A stretch of DNA of 64,000 nucleotides from Solanum dulcamara (lineage: Eukaryota > Streptophyta > Magnoliopsida > Solanales > Solanaceae), in NCBI RefSeq assembly GCF_947179165.1, contig NC_077242.1:28705097-28769096 (forward strand), given 5' to 3'. This document shows positions 12,901 through 23,400 of the stretch, piece by piece. Each line of letters starts with the position of its first letter. Within the stretch, counting starts at the first letter, position 1. Under the pieces are notes generated by a model. The model was given only the letters and a program-made list of their open reading frames with translations. It did no database searches and was not told the origin of the DNA. A program made the translations under genes and the position numbers.

Positions 12901-13037
12901 AATTCAGCAGCTATTGTTGCTTTTAGAGTTGAGTACGATACATTGTCGCCCACTACGATTCCATCACTTTTGTATAGTTCATAACTCACCTCGGATTGCC
13001 AAACTCCAGAATATTTCAGTAGTATCGCGATATTCAT
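9981..13037 (-). pseudogene. Mutator-like (MULE) transposase, decayed
   Basis: Exon 1 (13037-12456) starts MNIAILLKYSG and encodes the N-terminal region of plant MULE transposases. Exon 2 (11844-11317, 528 nt) holds the MuDR-type DNA-binding domain (WRMKASCWKKSDIFKVRYF) and the catalytic core opening with VDGAHLDGPYKGTF, including the first catalytic Asp. Exon 3 starts at 11257 with GCILPLAYGVVNT; the second catalytic Asp (normally SDR) reads SNRNESI. A SWIM zinc finger (CNCGRFQLGEIPYPHAI, about 10340-10290) and a C-terminal CX2CX4HX4C knuckle (CSRCGHEGHNRKTC, near 10050-10010) complete the family order. Lesions include a frameshift near 12510, TGA at an expected Trp near 11594, and stops in exon 3. 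MULE transposases cut and paste elements in the nucleus. This copy is inactive. Confidence 0.8.
11895..12430. repeat. Tandem repeat, ~229 bp x 2.3, in the transposase intron
   Basis: The words cttagtatgtatcagtatg and cagtatatctggaaaaa recur at about 11910, 12138 and 12368. Units again contain several GATACAT/ATGTATC copies. The corresponding intron of the second transposase copy (16768-17146) is shorter and lacks the duplication. Confidence 0.75.
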
Positions 13038-13440
13038 CTTGATTCGCTTGATGAAACTCAAACTTTGAATTGAATTTTTTGTTAGAACTTATGCTCTGAG
13101 TTTTCCTTCATAGTCAAAACTATTTCTTTTTTAAAGGATTTTTTGCCTTAATTAGCATGGTAATTGATTGAAACAACCAATCATAGCTTGAATTACATTA
13201 GTACTCATAAATAACCCAACAACATTAATTGTTTTACACCCAAAATCTGATGTATCAGCATAGTAAGTAATGTATTAGAAATTTGAAAAAAAAAAGAGAA
13301 AATCGGATAATTTAAGAAAAATGATGGATACATTGTAATTAGGCCTTTTCACTATGGAATTTAGCTAAAGTTTACTATGTTATATATATAAACTAATATA
13401 CTTACCTTAGATTTTACTCTGTCATCTAACATGATTTCGG
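13038..13440 (-). other. 5' leader of the MULE transposase
   Basis: Non-coding sequence upstream of the transposase start. It aligns by eye, in inverted orientation, with one unit of the leader at 15290-16183, sharing words such as tccgattt...ttttttttcaa, gctgatacat and caaaaaacagagcat-like text. It probably holds the element's promoter, but no specific promoter element can be supported. Confidence 0.5.
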
Positions 13441-14889
13441 TAAATAATAGTGCCACCTAAAAAATACTAATGAAGAATAATGTTGTTATAACATAATTGG
13501 AAAAAAAAGGACAAAATATCAAAAAAATAATAATATTATTTCGCTACTTTTTCTGTATCTTTTCTAATAATAAATAACTTTAAAATATACATATATGTTA
13601 ATGCGATTTTTCACTTTTAAAATATATTTTTTTAGAAATAGTAAAAAGATATTAACTGAGTTAATATTCACAAAATATCTATTAAGCTATAAAATAAAAT
13701 TTATAAGTAATACAAAATTATACTACATAAACGTACCTTTAAATTTCTCTCGTTTAAATCAACAGCAAAGGCATGTGCTTACTTCCATATTGTGTAGTTT
13801 ATGTGCTATCAACTAAAAGAGGCAATAAATAAGATGAACATAAGAAGTTGTTGATTGAATCACAAATAAAATAGATATGCCTAGAAAGTATATTCAAATC
13901 TTATCCTAAGATTAATGTTTAATATTACTTGCAGCCTCAATTGCATAATTAGAACGTCATTATGAAAATTAATATAAAAACTCAACAAACTAAAGTTGAA
14001 TAAAAAGGAGAAAATTCCAGACATGTTGAAGAATTGTAAAATAAACTGAACAATGCAATAAAAATAGTGATATCTATTTTTATAAGCAATGAAAGAAGAA
14101 GGTAGAATTATGTGTTTATATAAAAATCTAATAATTATGGTCAATGAATTCTATATACTACAAAACAAGAAAGAGGAAAAAAGCAAATATGTTTATAAAC
14201 TAAAAATCCGATGTCATATAGAGTTGTTGTTTATTTAGAATCCTAATTATGGATACTACGAAAAAAGAAAGATGTACGAATCTAATAATAAAGAAAATAT
14301 TATTTGGATATTTAAAATCCTATGTAATATAGAATTGTGTTTATTTAAAATCATTATTATGATTGATGTATATTTGTCCAGCAAAATGATATTATTTTTA
14401 TTTAAATTGATTTCATATTTCGAATATGACGTTTATAAATGGAAATTCAACCATTACCTATAGAAAAGAATATTTTTTGAATTTGAGTTAATTTTAAAAT
14501 CTTAAATATTAAAAAATAATTAAATAACATTGTAAATGACTATTTTGTCTACTATAGAATAAAAGAAAAAATTCTCAATTTATAAAAGTTCAAAAATATT
14601 TCCTCCAAAAAGGAGATACTTCAATATGGATTTTTTTATTTTTATTCCATAAATACCAAAATACATGGGTTCATAAACTAAACCTATACGAATGTGGCCT
14701 CATTATTATACAAACAATGATTTCATTAGCAACTTTTTTTTCCTTGTTATTTAACCAAAAAAATTAATCTTAGAGTACAACTAATTTTATGAGACTTAGT
14801 TTACCTTAAATAATTTTCTTTGCACTGTCTTAGAATAAAATTAGTTTTAGAAGACTTCTATATCAAATAACCTTCTTGTATTTTTATTT
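13441..14889. other. AT-rich spacer between inverted transposase copies
   Basis: Very AT-rich with many short poly-A/T runs. No gene family is recognised; open frames of 60-90 codons are rich in F, I, N, K and Y and look like chance. Confidence 0.5.
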
Positions 14890-15055
14890 TTTATTTTTTT
14901 GTCATTAGAAATTTTATTCTTACTCAATAATTATATAATAATTGAAGGAAAATGATGAAAAAACGTTTTGTCTAAAGCAAATTCTTTTAATTAAGGGCAA
15001 AAAATTCAATCAATATTTTAAGAATATTCATGCTTTTAATATAGTATAGATAGAT
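14890..15055 (-). mobile_element. Helitron-like 5' end, copy 2
   Basis: On the - strand it begins TCTATACTATATTAAAAGC. It matches 1740-1915 over about 160 bp in the same orientation, with shared words ttttgtctaaagcaaa and aagggcaaaaa. A (GATA)n run follows on the + strand. The other end was not found. Confidence 0.4.
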
Positions 15056-15419
15056 AGATATAGATATAGATAGATATATAAATATAAATATGAAGATAGT
15101 TTCCATTCCACACAGAGCTTATTTCAACACGTGGTGAAACTAATTAATTAAATTATCATATTTTTATTACAATTACATAATATTATAATTACTAATTTCC
15201 AGATCATAAGAAGTCATACTTCAAGAACTCTAGTAAGGCCCGGTTGTTGCTATTTCCAGCGCAAAGAGATTTGCTTTGACCCACAACGAATATTTATGAT
15301 ACTAATTTATAAGTAAACTTTACCTAAACTTTACCTAAATTCATAATGGAAAAGTCTAATTACTATACATCCCTCATTCTATCAAAATTATCCGATTTCC
15401 CCTTTTTTTTCAATTTTTC

Positions 15420-16160
15420 TGATACATTAATGATGTATCTGATACATCAATTTATCTGTAGAATAATTAATGAAGATCATCTATTTATGGATAGTATCTT
15501 AATATAAGGTATGATTGGTTCTTTAAATCAATTACTGATCTAATTAATGGGATTAATTTGGTTAAAAAAAATAACGGTTGTGTACATGAAGATTCAAAGC
15601 CAAAAAACAGAGCATAAATTCGAACCAAATTCGATTTCAATTTTTTTTTTCAGTTTTGCTGATACATAAGTTATGTATCCGATACATCAACTTTAGATGT
15701 AGAATACTTAATGCATATCAGCTATTTATGGTTAGTATCTTAATGTAAGTTATGATTGGTTATTTAATTGAATCACTGATCTAATTAATGAGATTAATTT
15801 GTTAAAAAAAGCAATTGTTATGTTCATGAAGATTCAAGCCAAAAAACAGAGCATCGTATCGAATGAAAAAAATAGAGCATCAATTCAAATCGAAGTCGAT
15901 TTCAATTATTTTTTCAGTTTTGCTGATACATAAGTTATGTATCTGATACATCAACTTTAGCTATAGAATAGTTAATGAACATCAGCTATTTATGGATAGT
16001 AGATTGAGATAAGGTATGATTGGCTCTTTATATCAATTACTGATCTAATTAATGAGATTAATTGGTTAAAGAAGGCGACAGTTATGTACATGAATTTTGA
16101 AGCCAAAAATCAGAGCATCGACTCCAAGGAAAACAACAGAGCATCAATTCAAAACAAACT
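15420..16160 (+). repeat. Leader triplication, units ~241-263 bp
   Basis: The word ctatttatggatagtat recurs at 15481, 15722 and 15985. Each unit also has ctgatctaattaatg, caaaaaacagagcat and ctgatacat...gatacatcaa. The middle unit carries an extra ~22-bp internal duplication. It precedes the second transposase copy; the first copy at 13038-13440 has only one such unit. Confidence 0.75.
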
Positions 16161-16183
16161 TCACGTTTCATCAATTAATCGAT

Positions 16184-17674
16184 ATGAATATCCCGATACT
16201 ACTGAGACATTCTGGAGTTTGGCAATCCGATGTTAGTTATGAATAATACAAAAGTGATGGAATCGTTGTCGGTGACAATGTATCTTACTCAAATCTAAAA
16301 GCAGCAATCACTGCTGAATTGAGTGTGGATGAATCAGAGAAAAATATTGAAATCCGATACATAGTTGAAGGTAACTCATCGTCAATATATATTCGTAATG
16401 ATATGGGTGTTAATCTTTACATAGAGTTGAAGAAGAAAGAGCCTGGTTTCGTAAATTATCCCATGTTCATATCAAGCTCTGATATAAAAAGATGTGAGAT
16501 AAAATCATTCGACAGTACATCTGGAGCAATCGCTTGTGCCGAATCAAACGCGAATGAGTCCCAAATTTTTGGTTTAGAAGAATCTGGTAATGTTGCAAAT
16601 TTTTATATAGCAGAATTGGATTTGACGAACTACATAGCTGATACAAATAGTGCGGAAGTGAAGGAGAATCAATTCTATAAGGACAAAGCAACTCTAGTTG
16701 ACGTAATGACCAAATACAAAATCAATAATGAATTTAATTTCAAGGTTAAAAGATCCGACAGTAAAAGGTATGCGCATATTCTGCATTTGAAAATTTTGGT
16801 TTTGGATATTATCAAACGGTATGTATGAGATACATATGAATGTGTGTATCTGATACATGCTTAAAAAAATTATTTTTTCCTGTCATGATACATCAAAACT
16901 CTATTTCTGTAACTCAGTTAAAAATGATGGTAGTTATACTGTTAAAAAATATTATTGTCAGTATGTATCAGATTCATATGACTCTGTGTATCTGATGCAT
17001 GTTTGTTTTTTGTTCATGATACATACTAAGAAACATGTATCAAGAATGTCACTTTGTTTGGTGATATTACATATGAAAAAATATTGATATGATACATGTC
17101 ATTTTTTTTATATAAAAATACAGTTATGTGTTAGTATGCTTTTCAGACGGCTGTTGTTGGAGAATGAAAGCTTCATGTTGGAAAAAATCCGATATATTCA
17201 AAGTTAGATATTTCAATAGTGAACATTCATATGCACTGAGAGATAGGATTTTCAACAAAGTTCATGCTACAAAGGCTTTTGTTAGTGCATTCACAGAATC
17301 TAAATTAGTTAATCATAAGAGAATTCTCACCCCTAATGATATATGAGAGGATATTAAATCAGCGTATGGAATTGCTATTACCTATCAATAGGCATGACGT
17401 TCAAAAGAGCATGCTTTGGAGATGTTAAGGGGAAAACCTGCTGATGGATATAGACAGCTGCCTATATACATACATATGCTAAAAACCGTATATCCAAATT
17501 TGTACATAAGTATCCACAAGTCATCAACTGATGAGTTCATGTATTTGTTCATAGCGTTAAGGCCCTTGATGAGGGGGTTTCAGTTTTGTCGACCAGTAGT
17601 TGTTATTGACGGTGCGCATCTTGATGGACCTTATAAAGGGACGTTTGTATCAGCTAGCACACTTGATGGGGCAG
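16184..17674 (+). pseudogene. Second MULE transposase copy, inverted and 3'-truncated
   Basis: Exon 1 (16184-16767) starts MNIPILLRHSGVW and is homologous to exon 1 of the - strand copy; TTA has become TAA after SYE, near 16240. The intron is 16768-17146. Exon 2 (17147-17674) is 528 nt, the same length as its counterpart, with WRMKASCWKKSDIFKVRYF and VIDGAHLDGPYKGTF. It has a TAG and a TGA near 17389-17398; the TGA sits at the same position as in the other copy. Similarity stops right after the exon 2 donor (gcag/gtatt). The rest of the catalytic domain, SWIM and zinc knuckle are missing. Head-to-head with the other copy, it cannot make a transposase. Confidence 0.8.
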
Positions 17675-17689
17675 GTATTAATTGACTAA

Positions 17690-18109
17690 GGTTATAATTA
17701 TCGATAGTGATTAGTGAATATAATAATAGTTGATGACGATTATTGGAAATCACGAGTAATGGTGATGACAAGTGATTTGGTGATTAGCGATAGTGTTGGT
17801 TGTGGTTGGGATGAGGATGGTGGTTGTGGATGGTAGGCGGTGGTGATAGTTGTGGCTGAAACAGTGGTTGCGGGTGGTGAGTGAAAGTAGATGGAGTAGC
17901 GGTGAACGGTCATTTTTGTACAAATTCTTAAATAGACATCTTAATGATATTAATATTAAGACTTTGTTATAAATCTAAATCATTAGACTCATTAAGTGAT
18001 TGTAAAATAAGAAAAAATAAACGCATTTAATGATTAGATTCAACCCTCGAAAATGGACTGAATAATTGAAATATGAATGATTAAGATTAAGACATTCATT
18101 AAGTGCAAT
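17690..18109. other. Non-coding DNA, possible DNA-transposon debris
   Basis: A G-rich stretch of ggtggtng-type words (17750-17890) is followed by AT-rich DNA with repeated attaag/cattaa words like those at the ends of the 2113-3460 element. No gene is seen. It ends at the gypsy target site TAAAT (18110-18114). Confidence 0.4.
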
Positions 18110-18114
18110 TAAAT

Positions 18115-20183
18115 TGTAACGACCCATTAGATCATTTTGAGAACTGAAGCTTTTTATTTCATAAAAGACTCATTCCGTAAAGTTTTAATGGGTATTTTGG
18201 ACTAATTGACAACCATAGTTATTTAGTTGGGGGGTAAATTTAAATAACCAATTAATTAATGGGCTAAAGTGGTAATTTATTTAATATCCTATACCACTTG
18301 TTCAATACATATAAAAATATATTAATGGGATTTAGCTTTTATTTATTTATTAATTCATGATTAGTTGCCATAATTAATTAGAAAAGAAAAGAAGGAGAAA
18401 AGAACGAAGTAAAAACTTACCTCAGCCGCACAAAAGCACGTCATATTCAGGCGAGTTTCAACATGATTTTACTACAGGCGGTAGTTGATTCTTTTGCTTA
18501 TTAATGGCTAAGGTATATAATCTATTAAATAGCATTATTCTATTAGTTAGAAGGGAATTGAGTTGCAAATATTATTTTGCCGTCATATTGATTCTTAAGA
18601 ATTAAGAACAACAGTTAATGGGAACTATAATTTTTTTTTAATGAAGCCAGTGCTTACTGTGATGATTACATTACTAATTGAAGATTCTACATATATAGTT
18701 ATTTTATTTATTTCTTTTACTTATCTTTTTCGTTTTTTTTCCAGAATTTCAAATCCTTTTTTTTTGTTTTACTCAATTCGGTGATGGAATATTTTATATA
18801 GTAACTAAAGTTTTGCTATATTAGGAATTAATTTTAGGTGTATTATATTATATAAATATCATTAGATTTATGATATTGGAGGAATTGAGGTTTAACCCTA
18901 GGCTTGAGTTTTAGGAAATTATTTATAAATTTAGGTGAGCTTTTGGGTCTAGGCTAGATGTATAGTGATATGGATGTCTACATACTAGTTTACTTACGAA
19001 TATTGTATAATTGATAGATTGGAAACGTGAGGCTTTGAAGAAGGGAAAGACATTCGTGAATTAGCTTGGTTGGATTCGGTTCTTCGGTTGAGGTAGGTTA
19101 TGATTTTATTCTACATCATAGATAGACTCTTAATAGTGATTGATATTCATGGAGTAATATGTGTGAAGTTTACTATGCATTTAATTGTTGTGGTTTGGAT
19201 GGTTGATATGTTATTGTAATTGGTCTAAAATCTCGAGGCCATGAAATCCATAATCTTGAACTTGCCTTATCAAAAATGGTGTCTTGAATAAAGAAGGCTT
19301 GATGAAATATTGTTAATGAAGGGGAATATAATCATAAGGAATGATAAATTAATTACATTTGGATCGGGTGTCACGTTCTGACATGGTATATTTTGATCGG
19401 ATGTCACGTTCCGACACAATATATTTGGATCGGGTGTCACGTTCCGACACGGTATATTTGGATCGGGTGTCACGTTCCGGCACGGTAATATTAAAGGGAA
19501 ATAAATTAAAATTACTTAATGCTACCCAATCTCCAAAAACTCATATTTCAAAGAGTATGGTGTGGAGGCTTGAGTCCTCATGTGTGATCTTGATATTCTT
19601 GATCGGTTATGTAATTGTTCGTTAGTTGCCACCTGTTAAGTGTTGTTGTTGATTTCCCACTATTATTTTATGTATATTGATTTCTATTTTGAGTCGACCG
19701 ATGATACCTACTCAGTACATGTTGTTCTGTACTGACCCCTACTTGTATCTTTTCTTGTTTTATTTTGTGGAGTGCAGCGAGTGTTCCACAGACTTCGACT
19801 CGACCTCAGCTCTAGTCAGTCTGAAGATCATCGGATTTCAGGGTGAGCTATCCTTCTAGCTCGTGATGGATTCTCTCGGTTATGGCATAGTGTCTTTAGT
19901 TTTTGGACACATTTTGTTATTTGTTCATTTTGGTGCTTGATATTTCCAGACTTAGTTTTAGAATTTAGATATCCTTTATGTGATGACTTTCAGATTTTGG
20001 GGAACGTCAAGTAATAGATTTTAGTGGCTTTTGTTATTTTTGACTTTAATAAGATTGAGCTTCCGCAGTATTATCGTGATTTATAAGTTGAATCGTTAAT
20101 GTAAGTTGGGGTTTGTATCGTTGGTTCTCCCACCTAGAAGGTTAAGTGTGGGTGCCACTCACGGCCCAGTTTGGGTCGTGATA
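18115..20183 (+). repeat. 5' LTR of the gypsy element
   Basis: It starts TGTAACGACCC and ends gggtcgtgATA, where the 3' LTR has ...TGACA; one substitution has altered the terminal CA here. A four-copy tandem repeat lies at 19359-19491. Termini were fixed by alignment with the 3' LTR and by the target duplication. Confidence 0.95.
19359..19491. repeat. 33-bp tandem repeat x 4 inside the LTR
   Basis: Units contain gatcgggtgtcacgttccga followed by cacggtatat. Four copies lie here, four in the 3' LTR at 26596-26728, and three in the solo LTR at 42371-42470. Being G+C-richer than the surrounding LTR and present in all three LTRs, it may be a regulatory array, but no factor site is known to me. 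Confidence 0.8.
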
Positions 20184-20187
20184 AACT

Positions 20188-20199
20188 TGGTATCAGAGC
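20188..20199 (+). other. Primer binding site, tRNA-iMet
   Basis: TGGTATCAGAGC, complementary to the 3' end of plant initiator tRNA-Met, lies 4 nt after the 5' LTR. It is the expected minus-strand priming site. Confidence 0.9.
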
Positions 20200-20401
20200 T
20201 TTAGGTTCATCGATCTCATCACACAAGGACAGGTCTAGTAGAGTCTTGCGGAACGGTACGGGGATGCCTTTACTTTTCTTCGAGAGACTATAGGACTTTA
20301 GGAAAACTCCATTCCTTCTTTATTTCGTGCTATTACTTGAATCCAATTGGTATCTAGGTGATACAAATTGGTATCTGACCTTCTTCACTTTACTTTCGCA
20401 G

Positions 20402-23400
20402 ATGGTTAGAACTAGAGCAACAAGAGCACCTGAGCCAGCCGTTGGGGCTGTAGGCAGAGGAAGAGTAGCAACGAGAGGCCGTGGTAGAGGTCGCGGAAGA
20501 AAGCCCACCAGAGGCAGGGTCCAAACAGCTGGGCCAGCCAGGGAAAGAGCAGCGACCCCTCCGCTGGCTGATGAGGTAGTTAGAGATGATGTTGAGGTGG
20601 AGGAGGAGCAGGTTCATGAGAGGGAAGCACCACCCCAGCCTACTCCAGAGATGATCCACCAGGTTCTCACCTATCTTAGTGGGTTATCCGATCAGGGACA
20701 AGCTCCCCCAGCACCTCATATTCTAGGAGTTCAACATGCAGCTGTTATGGCTCCCTGCATGACTGCGTCTTTGAGGACAAGCATGTTTCCTCAATTAACT
20801 GCGGGGTCGGTAATGACAAGTGACCAGCATGATCTCTTTGTTAAGTTCTTGAACTTGAAACCCCCAATCTTCAGGGGTACTGAATCTGAGGATGCCTATG
20901 ATTTCCTTGTTGATTGTCATGAGCTGCTTCATAAAATGGATATAGTAGAGCGATTTGGTGTTGAGTTTGTGACATACTAGTTTTAAGGAGACGCCAAAAT
21001 GTGGTGGCAGTCTCACGTGGAGTGCCGACCAGCAAAGGCACCACCTATGACCTGGGCAACCTTTTCTGACTATTTTATAGAGAAGTATATTCCCCGGACC
21101 TTGAGGGACAGAAGGAGAGACGAGTTCCTGAATATAGAGCAGGGGAGGATGTCTGTTGCCGCTTATGAGGCCAAGTTTCGTGCCTTAGCCAGATATGCTA
21201 CTCAGCTTTGCTTCAGTCCAGGGGAGCGAATTCGCCGCTTTGTGAAGGGATTGAGGTCAGATTTGCGAATCCCAGCTTTACAGGTTGCTGCTTCAGCAAA
21301 ATCCTTTTAGGAAGTGGTTGATTTTGTGATAGAGGTAGAGGGGGTCAAGCTAGATAACTTCACTAAAGAGACAACATTCAAGAAGTTTCGTAAAGGAGGT
21401 GAGTTTATTGGTTCTTACTCCAGAGGGCAAAGTTCTGGAGATTATTCGACCCGTCCTATTCATTCTTCATTGCAAGTTTCAGATGGAGGTCCGTTAAAGA
21501 CTAGTCAGCCTTTTTATAACTTTGGGGGTTATCTTTAGTCTTCTTCGTCTTCACAAAGACCCACTCTTGATCCTAAAACTTGTTACGGATGTGGTGAGCC
21601 TGGACATATCAGAAAATATTATCCAAGGCAGAGTCAGGTTTGGCATAATCAGGGTTATAGAGTCCCAGCAGTTAGAGGTGGAGGCGACGGCTATGGTAGG
21701 GGTCGTTATTCTAGAGGACGTGGTGGCCAAGGTCGTGGTGGTCGCCAGTCCGGCCGGGGTAGCGGGCAGGTTGGAACTACTGGAGTACAGCCCGGCAAGG
21801 GAATTAGTCAGACAGGTGACAGAGTCCATTGTTATGCTTTCCCTGGGAGGTCAGAGGCAGAGGCATCCAATGCTGTTATCACAGGTACTCTTCTGGTCTG
21901 CGATAGCTTGGCTTTCGTATTGTTTGATCCTGGATCCACATTTTCTTATGTATCTTCCGCATTTGCTGATGGACTTGATTTACATTGAGACTTACTTGAT
22001 ATGCCTATTCGTGTTTCTACACCTGTTGGTGAGTCTGTGCTAGTTGAGAAAGTGTATAGGTCTTGTCTTGTGACTTTTGTTGGGAGCAGAACTTATGTAG
22101 ATTTGATTATTCTGGAGATGGTTGACTTTGATGTAATCTTGGGTATGACTTGGCTCTCTCCAAATTTTGCTATCTTAGACTGCAATGCTAAGACTGTAAC
22201 ATTAGCCAAGCCTGGGATGGATCAGTTGGTGTGGGAGGGTGACTATCTTCCCGCCCCAGTTCGGATTATCTCTTTTCTTCGTGCTAAAAGATTGGTGGGT
22301 AAGGGTTGTTTAGCCTTTCTAGCACATCTCAGGGATGATAGTTCTGAAGTGCCATCGATTGAGTCTATTTCGATAGTGCGTGAGTTCATGGATGTTTTCC
22401 CTGCAGACTTACCAGGTATGCCACCTGATAGGGATATAGATTTTTGTATCGATCTGGAGCCCGGTACTCGCCTTATTTCTATTCCACCTTATAGAATGGC
22501 CCCAGCTGAGTTGAGAGAGTTGAAGGCCAAACTTCAGGAATTGTTGGGTAAAGATTTTATTAGACCGAGTGCCTCTCCTTGGGGTGCTCCGGTCTTATTT
22601 GTAAAGAAGAAGGATGGTAGCCTTCGTATGTGCATAGACTACAGGCAGCTGAACAAGGTGACTATTAAAAATAGGTATCCCCTTCCCCGCATTGATGACT
22701 TATTCGATCAGTTGGAGGGCGCTTGTGTTTTCTCAAAAATTGATTTGTGGTCTGGTTACCATCAGCTGAAAATACGGGCAACAGATGTACCGAAGACAAC
22801 TTTCCGAACCAGGTATGGTCACTATGAATTTTTGGTAATGTCTTTTGGGCTTACAAATGCGCCTGCTGCTTTCATGAGTCTGATGAATGGAATCTTTAAG
22901 CCATATTTGGACCTCTTTGTTATTGTTTTTATTGATGATATATTGATCTACTCAAAGAGCCAAAAAGAACATAAAGAGCATCTGAGAACTGTTCTGGGAT
23001 TGTTAAGGGAGAAGAGGTTATATGCCAAATTCTCCAAGTGTGAGTTCTGGCTTGATTCAGTGTCTTTCTTAGGGCACGTGATTTCTAAAGATGGAGTGAT
23101 GGTGGATCCCCAGAAGATTGAAGCAGTGAAGAGTTGGGCAAGACCCACTAATGTCTCAGAGGTAAGGAGTTTTATTGGTTTGGCTAGCTACTACCGTCGG
23201 TTCGTCAAGGGATTTGCTTCTATTGCTTCCCATCTGACTAATCTGACCAAGCAGAAAGTTCCATTTGTGTGGTCGGATGAGTGTAAAGAGAGTTTTCTGA
23301 AACTCAAGACCTTATTGACTACTGCACCGATTCTTGCCCTGCCAGTAGAAGGTAAGAATTTTATTGTTTATTGTGATGCATCATATTCTGGTTTAGGTGC

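Noticed and set aside
19270..19625. Repetitive ORFs with SRSDTVYLD on + and NIPCRNVTPDP on -
   Set aside because: They are translations of the 33-bp LTR tandem array; the same frames recur at 26506-26888 and 42275-42463 inside other LTR copies.
21522..22043. 173-codon + ORF rich in Val and Leu
   Set aside because: It is an out-of-frame shadow of the gypsy gag/protease region.
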